From: Bimuria novae-zelandiae CBS 107.79
Lineage: Eukaryota > Ascomycota > Dothideomycetes > Pleosporales > Didymosphaeriaceae
DNA length: 64,000 nucleotides
Assembly (NCBI GenBank): GCA_010015655.1
Contig: ML976764.1
Coordinates: 94,049 to 158,048 of the forward strand
Direction: 5' to 3'
Shown here: positions 38,490-49,736 of the stretch, piece after piece
Numbering within the stretch: the stretch's first letter is position 1
Layout: each line of letters opens with the position of its first letter
The notes under the pieces: model-generated
The model's input: the letters and a program-made list of their open reading frames with translations, nothing else
What the model was told of the DNA's origin: nothing
Database searches by the model: none
Position numbers and translations under genes: made by a program

Positions 38490-38739
38490 TAGTGTTATCG
38501 AGGTTAGCGTCGGTGTGTATCGTACCAGGCGCCTTATTAACTTTGTATTGGTGCGCCATAGGCTCAACAGGCTCTATAAGTAGAGGCAGGTCAGCTGTAG
38601 CGACGTCGGGGTTGCAATACTACCATAGATCGTGCTGCTGCGCGGCGTCCTTGCGAAGAAAGATCCATGCCTGCCAGTCCTCAGGCTTGTTGAGGACTAC
38701 TGTGACACGCGTTGTCGTAGGATCAGATTCTGTCGCCAT
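38490..38739 (-). pseudogene. C1 gag N-terminus
   Basis: The minus frame from ATG 38739 reads MATESDPTTTRVTVVLNK, followed by PEDWQAWIFLRKDAA. One TAG comes ~40 codons in, then the frame continues PVEPMAHQYK. It matches Copia Gag openings in its DWQAW-type pattern. Downstream the frame dissolves into AT-rich sequence. Confidence 0.7.
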
Positions 38740-38836
38740 CGTGGAGTCGTGCAGCTGTCACACAAGTCGTATGCAGCAGGTATCGCAGGATTATTGTGAA
38801 CGATTGCAAGATTGCAGGTGAGTAGCAGCCTTAGCA

Positions 38837-38857
38837 GGTGCAAACCGGGCTCATAAC
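38837..38857 (-). promoter_or_regulatory. C1 primer binding site for an initiator-Met tRNA half-molecule
   Basis: In element sense it reads GTTATGAGCCCGG directly after the 5' LTR. This is complementary to the anticodon stem-loop of initiator Met tRNA (gggCTCATaac, with anticodon CAT), the half-tRNA priming mode known for Drosophila copia. The same sequence follows the C2 LTR. Confidence 0.75.
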
Positions 38858-38989
38858 TGTGACGTCGAAGAGAGTAGAGTGTTGAGGCAATCGTTGTTGA
38901 TTGAGTAGCTACTCTACGGAGCTATATACTGTGAGCATCACGTGCACGGGCCGCACGGGTGGCCTAAGCTTCCATACTAAACCGTCACA
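38858..38989 (-). repeat. C1 5' LTR (132 bp)
   Basis: Direct repeat of 33768-33899. The primer binding site follows immediately in element sense. Confidence 0.93.
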
Positions 38990-39261
38990 GAGAACTAACC
39001 CTAGCCCTTTAAGACTAGCTACCTCTTTAGGATTTAATATCTTAAACATCCTTAATATAAGTGTTAACGATACCTTTTTTACTAATATAATAAATATATA
39101 AATAGATACTCCTAATAGAACAGGCATTACTATAGCTAGAAAAGCAATAAAGAGCTTCTATAGAAAGCCTAACTTCTTCTATAGTAAATATAATTACACG
39201 AAACTATAGATCTTATAACTTAACCTATACTTTTACAGAACGAAGAAAGAATAAGAAGATA

Positions 39262-41096
39262 ACGTGTTTTATAAGCGAGCGGCCCATACAAGCGAGCGGC
39301 CCACCCCACCAACTTTTTATACCTTTACAGCAACCTATCTTAACAACATAATAAGATAATAGTATATAATTGCTATACTAGATTAAATAGTATCTATAAT
39401 ATCGTTCTTACATGTTCGCATGTTATAGCTAGTCTTCTTGCAGCGGCTACAGCGTGTTAAAGCCTGCTAATTAGCACCTAATCGCGCCTTATCTTGACGT
39501 ATTTCTACCTCTATCTGCTACTTAACATCCTTTTAAGCGATAATCTTCTCTGCTTCTGCCTTTGTTAAGGTACCCTGCCTCTAGATCCGCTTCTTTTTGC
39601 GCTGTTTACGCGTTATAGTAGCCTTATTAGCCTTCTTAAGCCTCGCGATCTAATTGCGCATAAGCGTACTTTCGTAAGCTATTACCTTAGCGCCCTTTTT
39701 AAGCTAATTAAGCGCTATAATAATAGAAGTAGGTAATAAGCTTTTATGCCTTTAAATTCTATTATAAATTAATATTAATTAAGCCTCTAGCTCGCGCGCG
39801 TTGCTCGGTGTTTTAGCTTCTTAAAGGGTAACCTCTAGTAGAGGCGGCGTCGGCGTACGAAGCTTGATATTAAGCTTTAATATCACTGCCTCTAGGTCGT
39901 GTAGGACTAGGCTAGCGCCTTGAAAGCTTGCGCAGATATTTTCCTTTATAATTAACTACTTATAGGCTACGCAAAAGGCTAGTAGGAACTCTAGCTTCGT
40001 AATATAGTTAATATAGTCGCGCATTAGGCTCTCGATCTAGTAGCTATACGCGCGCTTTAATAGCAAAAAGTAGTTAACGTTAAGTAGCTATAAAAGGTGT
40101 AATAAATATAGTAGTATATAAAGAGTATTAATATTATTCTCCTTGTAGAGCTCTTAAAATTTAAGCAAGTTATAGCTCTTATAGCTATTAAATATAAGTA
40201 GCTAGCGCGCGCCTATCCTACACTTTACTATATACTTAATAAAGTGCCTTAGCTATTCTACTTTAAGCTTATTAGTAGTCTAGCTATTATTGCTAATAAC
40301 AAAAGCCTAGTCGCGCGGTATATTATTGTCCTAGTACTAGGCAGAGAGGTAATACTAGCTAGCGAAGATAATAAAGGGCGGGATCGCCTAGCTAGCAGCG
40401 CTAATTCTATAGATTACTATAGTTTACCTATAATTGCCTAGCTAGATATCCTTTAGCCTGCCGCGTCTCTCTAAGCTTATAACAACAAGCTAAGATAATA
40501 TCTTGCCTATTATAAAACTAGTCTCGTTGAAGTTATAGGTATCCTTGTTATAGATACTATAGGTAGCCTTTATGCGCGCTACAAGCTCGAACTAAGCTCT
40601 AATAGTATCTAGATCCTTACACAGAGCTTTCTGCTAATTATATAGTCAATTAAATCGTGTAGTAAGACAATCTATTCGCTTAATAAAGTTGCGCGGCCAC
40701 TACTTGCTAACCTGTCTAGCGCCTTGCTTAGCGAGCAGCTTATCCGCTATATCTTGCACAGCACTTAGCGTGGGCGGAAATCCTCGCGAATCTAGGTTAA
40801 GTATATGCCTGATAATTACCTCCTCTTCTATCTTAGTAAGCTTCTTTAATTTAGGCTAGTAATTGCGTCGCGTAGTAATTCTAGCGTGTTAGCGTTAGAG
40901 CGTTATTTAAAAAATAGTAAATATGTGTGCTGCACCTCTTATAGACTAAATTTGGTTTTAATTAATAGCTAAGATTGTAAGGTGTATATCAGCCTTAGTA
41001 GAGGCTAGTTGGGCCTGAATTGGGGGCGCCATAGTAGGTAGAAGTTTATGTGCTGCAAAAAGTTGGTGGGATGGGCCGCTCACTTATAAAACATGT
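39262..41096 (-). mobile_element. pogo/Fot1-like element (1835 bp) in the G1-b leader, RIP-degraded
   Basis: Ends ACGTGTTTTATAAGCGAGCGG...CCGCTCACTTATAAAACATGT, flanked by TA (39260-39261, 41097-41098). The left end carries two copies of gcgagcggccca, the right end one. The minus-strand transposase remnant includes IYNFNET-like (40515-40535; the usual Asp replaced by Asn at 40526-40528) and WAIPPFIIFA-like blocks (~40340-40400), with many stops. It cannot make a transposase. Confidence 0.87.
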
Positions 41097-41699
41097 TATA
41101 AATAAGACTATATTTATCTTTACCTATATAAAGGGAGATGCTTTTAAGTAGATTTATCTTTACGTTAATTAATACCTAGCCTGAGCTAACATAGAAGGCG
41201 ACGCCACTAATAAGATTATAAAAGATTATAATACTTTTTATACTAAGGTTAAGCAATACTTTAGAATTACTAACTAAAAAGCTATTGCTAAACAAAATAT
41301 CTAATAACTTAGACAAACTTATTTAGTAGCTAAATATAAATTTAAATTCCACAAGAACGCCGATTAAATTACTTAAAATAATAATAGTTCTATAACTATA
41401 TTCTAAAAGGAATTAAAATAAATTATACGCGAAGAACTATTGCGTAGTACAGTAGAAACTAATACCTTAAAGGAACTTATAGTAGAAGTAACGCGAATTA
41501 ATAATAAATAGTATAAACTAGAATAAGACCTACGCTAGAACTAAAATAGAAAAAGCTATAGACTACCTATAATAAAAGATAACTATTATAACCCTAAGTA
41601 TTAGCTATAGTAAAAACACTAAACTAATTATAGTTACTAACTAATAGAAGAGATCTAGTACTATTAAATTAACATAATAAAAAAAGAATAGGAAAGACA

Positions 41700-42030
41700 A
41701 AAGGCTTCTATAAGCTTAAATAGAGACGTACCCTAGATAGAACCTATAAGCAAGGGACCAGGGCACGACTTTGCTATGCATGTGGTAAACTAGGCCATAT
41801 AGCTAGGAACTATAGATCTAAAAACAAGATTACTAGGCAGTTAAACGTACTAACTATTAATAAGGGAGAAACTACTAACGAAGAATAGTAAGTAGTAAAC
41901 GCTATTCAACAAATTAATATCTACAATAAAGGATTAGAATAATTAGAGTTACCTAACTTACGACTCTACGAGGATACATATAAAGGTTTAGATAAAAAAG
42001 AGAAAGAGCTAATACCTTAATTTCTTATAC
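41700..42030 (+). pseudogene. G1-b gag C-terminus with broken zinc knuckle
   Basis: The plus frame reads LCYACGKLGHIARNYRS at 41769-41819. The CCHC ligands at 41772, 41781 and 41796 remain, and the fourth (41811-41813) is TAT (Tyr) in place of Cys. The same knuckle is intact in G1-a. Confidence 0.78.
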
Positions 42031-44137
42031 TTTATCCTAGCTATAGTAAACTAGTTACTAGTAAGATAATAAACGTTTTTAACTTCTTAGAGGAACACTA
42101 ACCTAGAGAAGGAGACTTTAGTTTTATAATAATAAAATAATAAGACTATATAATAGTATTTTACTATACTTACTAAACTAATCTAGTTAGTAGAGCAGCG
42201 CGTGAAATAGCGGACTATCGCTATACCTATAAAGATCCTAAGAAGAAGTACCTAAATAAAAACCTAAACTACAAACTATAGTACGACCTAGACCACCATA
42301 ACCCTACGCACGGTTCTTTACGATAGACCCTCTATAAAGAAGATTAATATACCTTTTATTACTAAGCTAAAGAATATAGCTACTTTCCCTAAACACATTG
42401 TAGATATAAATAGGAGTAGTTTAACTATCTTATTACTAACTATAAGGTTTATTTATAGGATAAACGCAAGACATAATACTTTTTATACTTTAACTAGGTA
42501 GTAAACTAAGTAATATTGCTACTAGTTAATAGAAAAAGCGCGTTAGATATGTGGCAAACATACTTATACCTTAACTATAAAAAATACAGGGAATAAAAGA
42601 AAGAGTACGGATTTAATTACATACTAAAAGAGACTACAACCCTCTAGATTAAATTAGTAATAAAGGAAAAACATAGTAAAGCTTTCCTAGATAAGACTTA
42701 GCAATAGCCTTAGGAGAAGGATAAAGGATACTTTAAACCTATAAAGCTAGTAATAAAGAAAATGTCTTTTTTAGACCTAAGCTTAGGCGGGAAAACGCCT
42801 TTAAAGGAGTAAATACTACTAATAGTTAGGTATTAATTAAGCTACTAGTATAGCTTAAAGAAATATAAATAAAAGCCACGCTAGGCTTAAGAGCACAAAA
42901 GAGCTACGTGTTAAGAAAAGCACTTAGTAGAGCAGGACTCTACGAGCGTAAGAAGGCTATGTCCTATGCTATCTATATCGCGAATAGATAATTAATGCCT
43001 AGTAAAGTAATAATTAAATACAAGGTTAAAACTACCCTTACGATCTATAGACATTAGGAATTAATTACCCTTAATATTATTAAGGAAGCTAACTATAATT
43101 TAATTTTAAGATTGCTATAATTAAGGAAGCATAACCTTGTAATTAACTAAAAAAAAAATAAACGCTATCCTTTAAGCGCTATAACTATATATTATAACTA
43201 AAGTCTACGCATTAATAGAGTACGATATTAGATAAGAAAGCTATTAATAGTATAGTTTTATAACTAAAAGTTAATAAATATAAAAATAACTTAGTAGACG
43301 CTAGTAGGAACTACTAGGTTACTAAGCGTAAGTACGAAGAGAATAGTACACCTTTTAATATCCCTAATAAATATAAAGAATAGGGTTATTTATTTTAAGA
43401 AGAGAAAGGCGCAAAAGCCCTTCTTAAATATATACACTAAGACTATCGCATTATTCTCGAAGAGGGAAAAACGCTACCTTTTAGACCACTATATAGATAG
43501 AGCGAAAAGGAACTCTAATAGACATGCGAATTCTTAAAAAAAGTCCTTAAAAGGTAATAGTTACGCAAATTAGAATTACTAACTATATTACCCTTAATAA
43601 TTACTATAAAGAAGGATGGAACGCAACGTCTATACATTAATTATAAAAAGCTAAACGATATAATAATTAAAAATAAATACCTACTACGAAATATATAAGA
43701 ATCCTAAGATAGACTAGGACAAGTAAGAATATTTGCGTAATTTAACCTACGAGACGGATACCACCATATATAAATAGTAGTAGGTAATAAGTGGAAGATA
43801 GCCTTTTAAACCTAATATAAACTATTTAAGTACTAAGTTACGCCCTTTAAACTCACGAACGCACTAGCAACATTTTAATTAATAATTAATAATATACTAA
43901 GAAACTACTATAATATATTTATAGTTGCCTACCTTAACAATATCCTAATATTATTTAAGCAAGAAAAGGATTATATGTAATACGTATTAATAGTACTATA
44001 AGTACTAGATAGTGTTAACCTATAATTAAAACTTAAGAAGTATAAATTCTATATTATAAAACTAGAGTTTCTAGGACATATTATTAACACTAAAGGTATT
44101 AAAGTAAGCCCTTTCAAAATCGAGGAAGTAAGGAAGT

Positions 44138-44406
44138 TGTCGGGAGGACTTGTTGCACTAGTGCTGAAAGGAAATACTTAATAACGAGTTACATTGGGTT
44201 GATTGATGCTTGTTTTTTCGTTCTATCTACTGAGGAGTGAAGTATATCGCGGGGTATGGAAGCTAGTCCCATATGGGGTTCGCTCCATACACATAGTGTT
44301 TCGCAACACGATAGAGGCCTTGATAACTATTGACAGAATGCTCGCTCCTCCGCACACGCACCTTCCTTGTAACATGCCTAAGGCCGTTGAAGTTGTTAAT
44401 CCGACA
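44138..44406. mobile_element. solo LTR (269 bp) inside G1-b
   Basis: TGTCGGGAGG...TTAATCCGACA with the target duplication GAAGT (44133-44137, 44407-44411). Composition is balanced while the host is AT-rich. It has the same TGTCnG/CnGACA-type ends as the solo LTR at 20614-20836 but no obvious interior identity. Both lie at nearly the same point of the G1 pol gene, a few codons apart. Confidence 0.88.
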
Positions 44407-47030
44407 GAAGTAGAATATACTTACTAACCTTAAAAAATTATAAGCTTTTCTTAGATTTACTAGGTTTAATAGATAATTTATTATAGACTACTTAAGGATT
44501 ACACTATCGCTTATAAACCTTACGAAGAAAGACAGACCCTTTAACTAGATAAAAGAATATAAATAAGTATTTAGGATCTTACAAGAAGCATGTATTACAC
44601 CACTAGTCCTTATGCATTTTTAAAATAACTAACTACTACGTATTAAAATAAATGCAAGCGACTTGGCGGTTAGAGCATATGCAAAGTAAGAAAAGAGTGG
44701 CAAATAGCACCCGATCGCATACTACGCACAGAAATTTACACTAGAAGAATTACGGTATAAAGTATATAATAAAGAATTACTTATAATAGTAAAAGCTATA
44801 AAATACTAAAGGATCTATGCACATAGCTACTTCAAACTTATAATCTTTATAAATTATAAGAACCTTACACGCTTTATAACTATAAAAGAACTAACCTAAT
44901 AATAAATAAGATAGTTAGAGACACTAGGATAATATAAATTTAAAATTATATACACCCTAGATAAGGAAAACGGACGAGCAAATACTTTTAGCAGAATAAA
45001 TAATAAAAAAGAAAAGGTTAAGACACACTTTATAATACTATAATAAAACCCTAATAGTTCTTTAGAACTAATAGCTAAACTTAATTAACTCCTTATATTT
45101 ACACGAGAAGTACCTAAGGAGTTATAGAATAAGGTTATATAATAATACTATAATAACCTATTGTATAGACACCTAGGCATTAAAAAAATAATAGAACTCA
45201 TCTAGCGAAACTATAGATTTAAGGAAATTAAAGACGTAGTAACTATATATATCCGTAAATATGCAGAGTGCCAACGCAATAAACACGTAATATATCTTAA
45301 ATATAGAGAGATGCAGGTAATCTAAATACTAGTTACACTATAGGAAGACATCGCTATAGACTTTATTATAGGATTACTAAGATTAATAGATCCTGCAACA
45401 GGAATTAGTTACGACGTAATACTAAATATTAACTATTAATTTACTAAATATATAGAATTACTACTATACTAAAAGATAATTACGGTAAAGGAACTTGCAT
45501 TCCTTATACTAGATTAACTTATATAACACTACGGTATTCTAAAGACAATTATTCACGATAGAGATAAACTCTTTATATTAAACTATTAGATAACACTTAT
45601 AGCACTTATTAGAATAAAATAAAAACTATTAATAGCATATTATTCGTAAACCGACAGACAGATAGAATGCACTAATTAGATAATTAAAACGTACCTACGT
45701 ATCTACTGTAATAACTAGAAAAATAACTAGATTTCCTTATTACCTATGGCATAGTTGGCATACAACAACAAGATATTAGCAGTAATAGGATTTACACTAT
45801 TCTATGCAAACCACTAAAGACACCTATATTTCGTTAATTAAAAACTTCCTATAGTAATTAAGATAGAGGAAGTAATAAATATAGTAAAAACTATAAAAAG
45901 AATTAAATGCATAACTCCGAGAAAATCTTAAAAAAGCTTAATAGTAAAGCATTTTATATATAAACTAAAAAAAAAAAACGGTACCTTAGCTAAAGAAGGG
46001 GGATAAAGCACATCTGCTTATAAAAAATCTTTAAACTTAGAAGAAAAAGCACAAGAAACTAGATTATATTAAAGTTAGGCTATTTTTTATTATTAAATAA
46101 ATATTACTAGTTAACTCCTAATTAGAACTACCGCTAGACGCGAAGGTACACCTAGTATTCTATATAGACTAACTTAAACCTGCGGACCCTAAGACACTAG
46201 TTAAGACAACCTTCTACTACTAGCTAGAGGAAGAAAATAAATTCGAAGTTAAAATACTCTTTAGATATAGGGAAGTTAGACGAGAAGACTTTTAAGATAA
46301 TAAATTTTTATAAGAATAAACTACTAATAGCTCTTAAAAAAGGCACGAAGCAAAATCTATAACTACTACTACTATACTAAAATAACGCGAGAAAGTTTTA
46401 AAGGAAAAGAGACTTATAATATAATACTACTTAAAAAAAACACTACGCAGCAGAAGAGGAAGGCTTTAACTAAATAATAGACTAGTCTATTACCTTAGTA
46501 CCTAAAGTGGTATTAGGATTAACTAATACTACTACCTAAGCTAGCTCTTCACGAGCCTCCAGGGCTTCTAACTTATCTATAGTAGACATACCACGATTAA
46601 ATAACTCTTATTCCTTTTAACGTAACTTCTTATATTAATCGCGTAAACGCGCCATCTTCTTTCGTGCTAGACAGGCATGCAGGAGCGCTATATAAGTAAG
46701 CTCTTTTTTTATTTAAAGTTTTGCCTCTTCCTTAGCCTCTAACCTTTCTAATTTTTCTAACTTAGCATTAATCTTTAAATAATCAAGTAAAGGAATATCC
46801 TCTAGCTTATACTTTTAATTACTATACTAAACATAATTCGTGTACTTTAAGTATAGTAAAGATAGTTAGTAGGGCAGTTACTTCTTAGCATAGTACGTAT
46901 AAGTAATTATAGTAAATACGTAATTTTACTTAAAATAATTAGCTTATAAATAACGATATCGAGCGGATTAAAAAAGCGGCTTTATAGGAAGTTAACTTAT
47001 AAGGATATTAAGTCTAGAGGAGGAAGCTAA

Positions 47031-47461
47031 TATTAAAATTTATTAAAATCTAATATAACGCGGGGCAGGGCAGGAATACTTATCTATGCTCCTAGCCAAG
47101 AATTCCTAACTTAGCCACGAATCACGTGACTTAGTCACGCGTCCTAGAATTATCGGGCGTCCTAGAAGTATCTTGGCACATGGGACTTTAGGACTCCTAG
47201 GACTTATGGGATCCGTGGGACTAGTCATGTATATAGGAATGCGATAGAGGTCTTCCACTATTATATTTAACCTATTTATTAATCTATTGTTTAGATCTAA
47301 GAAGCAACCTTATTGATTTAATTATACTATATATACTTTTAATACTAACGCCCTAGTAATAAGCGCAAGCTATCACTACACCTCTTTCCTGTATTACTAA
47401 CACTCTTGTCCGAGAACTAACCCTAGCCCTTTGGGACCAGCTACCCCTTTGGGATTCAACA
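47031..47461 (+). repeat. 3' LTR of G1-b (431 bp)
   Basis: Starts TATTAAAATTTA, matching TGTTAGGATCCG of the 5' LTR by G-to-A and C-to-T changes only; ends GGGATTCAACA. It lacks the Copia insertion and so serves as the empty-site control: ...cttgtccgagaactaaccc is continuous at ~47405-47422. Confidence 0.92.
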
Positions 47462-47571
47462 GCTATCTAGGCTACTTATTTAATAATTAGCTCTCTTAGC
47501 GTCTTCTCTTTATACGCTAAAGCTATAGTTATTAAACTAGGTCCTACTATTATACTATAAGGTAGTTAAAG

Positions 47572-48017
47572 TGTTATAAGGCGCTTACACCTTATTCTAA
47601 TTTAAGTTAAGGTAGTAAGGTATTATAGTATTTTATAAATTATTTAATAGTATAAGTTAATGTGATACTTAGCGCGTAGCTAGATAATTTAATCTTATAA
47701 TAAATAAGATAACTATTAGTCTATATAGGAGAACGTACTTGCATAGAAGATATATAAGTTGACTATAAGGAGCGTAGAAAGGAAATCGTCCTGTACATAT
47801 ATCTCCTTGTCCCATAGAATCCCATGGTGTCCCATATCCTGACTTCGTGGGATCCCATGGGATATCTTGGGACGTTACGTGACCGAGGTCACGTGGTCCT
47901 ATAATGTCCTATAGTCTTGGCGTCTGAGACAGCCTGAGACGTTACGTAAGCCCAAGGTGGGGCCTAGTCGTCATCATAAGGCCCGTTGTCCCACCTTCGA
48001 CTTTCTGGATCATAACA
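47572..48017 (-). repeat. 5' LTR of the G2 minus copy (446 bp)
   Basis: In element sense it begins TGTTATGATCCAGAAAG and ends CTTATAACA. It is homologous to 29488-29936 in inverse orientation. It retains more GC (47780-48010) than its surroundings. Confidence 0.85.
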
Positions 48018-49734
48018 GTTGGGTTCGTGATCGTAATATATAGTTTATAACTACGAAGGAACTTACACCACGATAATAGTAATAGTTATAGATTACTAAA
48101 TAATATAAGTTTATAGTTATTTATATAGTAAGAAAGGAAAACGGATGAGTAGACACGATTAGTTAATAAAGTAACCTTATAGGAGAAAAAATAAAAACCT
48201 ACTCTATAATACTATAAAAGAGTAAGATAGATTTCTTAAACCTATAATAAAACATAATTAACTCCTTATTACAACACGAGAAGTACCTAAAGAACAATAA
48301 AACAAGATTATATAGTAATATTATAATAACCTAGAGTATAGACACCTAGGTATTAAGAAAATAATAAAACTTATATAGCGGAACTATAGCTTTAAAGGCA
48401 TTAAGAAAGTAGTAGCTATATATATCTATAAGTATATGAATTGCTAACGCAATAAGCATGTAACTTATCTTAAATATAATGAGATACAAGTAATCTAAAT
48501 AATAGCCATACTATAAGAAGACATCGCTATAGATTTTATTATAGGACTACTAAGGTTAAAAGACCCTGTAACCAGAATTAGCTACAACTTAATACTAAAT
48601 ATCGTTTAGTAATTTACTAAATACGTAGAATTACTACTATATTAAAAGATAACTATAGTAAAAGAACGTACATTCCTTATCCTAGATTAACTTATATAAT
48701 ACTGTAGTATTCTAAAGATAATTATTAGCAATAGAGACAAGCTTTTTACTTTAAACTACTAGATATCGCTAATAGCACTTATTAAAATAAAATAAAAACT
48801 ATTAATAGCATATTATTCGCAAAACGACGGACAAATAGAACGTATAAATTAGATAATTAAAATATACCTACGCATCTACTATAATAACAAAAGAACACTA
48901 GATTTCCCTATTACTAATAGTATAATTAGCATACAACAACAAGATATTAGTAGTAATTGGATTTACACTATTTTATATAAACTATAAGAGACACTTACAT
49001 CTCTTTAAATAAATATTTTCTATAAAAATTAGGACGAAAGAAGCAATTAATATAGCGAAGACTATAAAGAAGATATACGTATAACTCTAAGAAAATCTTA
49101 AGAAAGCTTAATAGGGAAGTATTTCTTTTATAAACTAAAAATAAAAAACGGCACTTTAGCTAAAGAAGGGGGGATAAAGCATATCTACTTATAAAGAATT
49201 TTTAAACCTAAAAAAAGAAATATAAGAAACTAGATTATATTAAAATTAGACTATTTATTATTATTAAATAAGTACTACTAGTTAACTACTAATTAGAGCT
49301 ATCGCTAGACGCGAAGATATACCTAGTATTTTATATAGACTAGTTAGAACCTGCAGATCCCGAGACGCTAGTTAAAACTACCTTTTATTACTAACCTAAG
49401 GAGGAAAATAAATTTAAAGTTAAATAAATACTATAGAATAAGGATTAGCTACGTATATATTTTGTTAAATAGAAAGGATATCCACATAGCGAAAATACTT
49501 AGAAACTAGAGGACCACTTATAAAATTATTAAAAACGAATCTAATAATACTAGCGTATTACGTAGCAGAAAAGGAAGGCTTCATTTCGACTATAAACTAG
49601 TTTATTACTTTAGCACCTAAAGTAGTATTAGGATTAATTAACACTATTACCTAAGTAAGCTCTTTATAAGCCTTTAGGGCCTCTAACTTGTCTACTATAG
49701 ATATACTATAATTAAATAACTTTTATTTTTTTAA
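48018..49734 (+). mobile_element. Gypsy G1-c fragment (3' part of pol)
   Basis: Homologous to G1-b 44830-46600: RNase H end, integrase and a chromodomain-like tail (49400-49510: KFKVK, ILLNRKDIH), all stop-ridden. It is cut on the left by the G2 minus LTR and on the right by the P3 pogo element. No LTR is visible. Confidence 0.78.
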
Positions 49735-49736
49735 TA

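Larger units (their letters stand above)
33768..38989 (-). mobile_element. Copia-type LTR retrotransposon C1 (5222 bp), RIP-degraded
   Basis: 132-bp LTRs at 33768-33899 and 38858-38989, with ends TGTGACG...CGTYACA, differ at only a few positions. The 5-bp target duplication GAGAA is at 33763-33767 and 38990-38994. Genes read on the minus strand. Gag starts at 38739, reading MATESDPTTTRVTVVLNK, and keeps ~80 clean codons (one TAG). Pol is saturated with stops, and the RT box reads YVNNIIIA (34995-35020) where Copia RT has YVDD. The tRNA primer site lies at 38837-38857. Composition changes abruptly near 38480: the LTR/leader/gag start is normal, and the interior is AT-rich. Confidence 0.93.
33382..39039 (+). 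repeat. 5' LTR of G1-b, split by Copia C1
   Basis: 33382-33767 and 38995-39039 together equal the 431-bp 3' LTR. GAGAA is duplicated around the Copia insertion. Confidence 0.9.
33382..47461 (+). mobile_element. Gypsy-type LTR retrotransposon G1-b, complete but nested and RIP-degraded
   Basis: Flanked by the 5-bp target duplication GCTAT (33377-33381, 47462-47466). The 5' LTR is 33382-33767 plus 38995-39039 (386 + 45 = 431 bp, interrupted by Copia C1). The 3' LTR is 47031-47461 (431 bp). Internal parts in order: leader (39040-39260), pogo insertion (39262-41096), gag with zinc knuckle (41772-41813, last Cys now Tyr), RT box YLNNIL (43930-43950), a solo LTR (44138-44406), RNase H/integrase remnants (44440-46100) and a chromodomain-like tail (~46150-46300). 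Without its three insertions the element would be ~6.7 kb, normal for a chromovirus-type Gypsy. A purine run (agaggaggaag) precedes the 3' LTR as a possible polypurine tract. Confidence 0.9.
29937..48017 (-). mobile_element. Gypsy G2 (minus copy), split by G1-b; pieces 29937-33376 and 47467-48017
   Basis: The minus-strand copy of G2. 29937-33376 carries the RT (box YLNNILVYL, minus strand, ~30321-30345, both Asp lost), protease and gag with a damaged zinc knuckle at ~32500-32545 (first Cys pair hit by stop/Tyr changes). 47467-48017 carries the gag leader and the 5' LTR (47572-48017). Between them lies the complete G1-b insertion with the GCTAT target duplication. The 3' half of this copy (RNase H, integrase, 3' LTR) is missing: at 29937 it abuts the G2 plus-copy LTR within the RNase H connection. 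The plus and minus copies thus face each other tail to tail. Confidence 0.82.

Noticed and set aside
38492..38821. 109-codon plus-strand frame next to the Copia LTR
   Set aside because: Antisense of the Copia gag start; the minus strand gives the recognisable protein.
44203..44427. 74-codon frame at 44203-44427
   Set aside because: Lies almost wholly inside a solo LTR with exact target duplications; not a gene.
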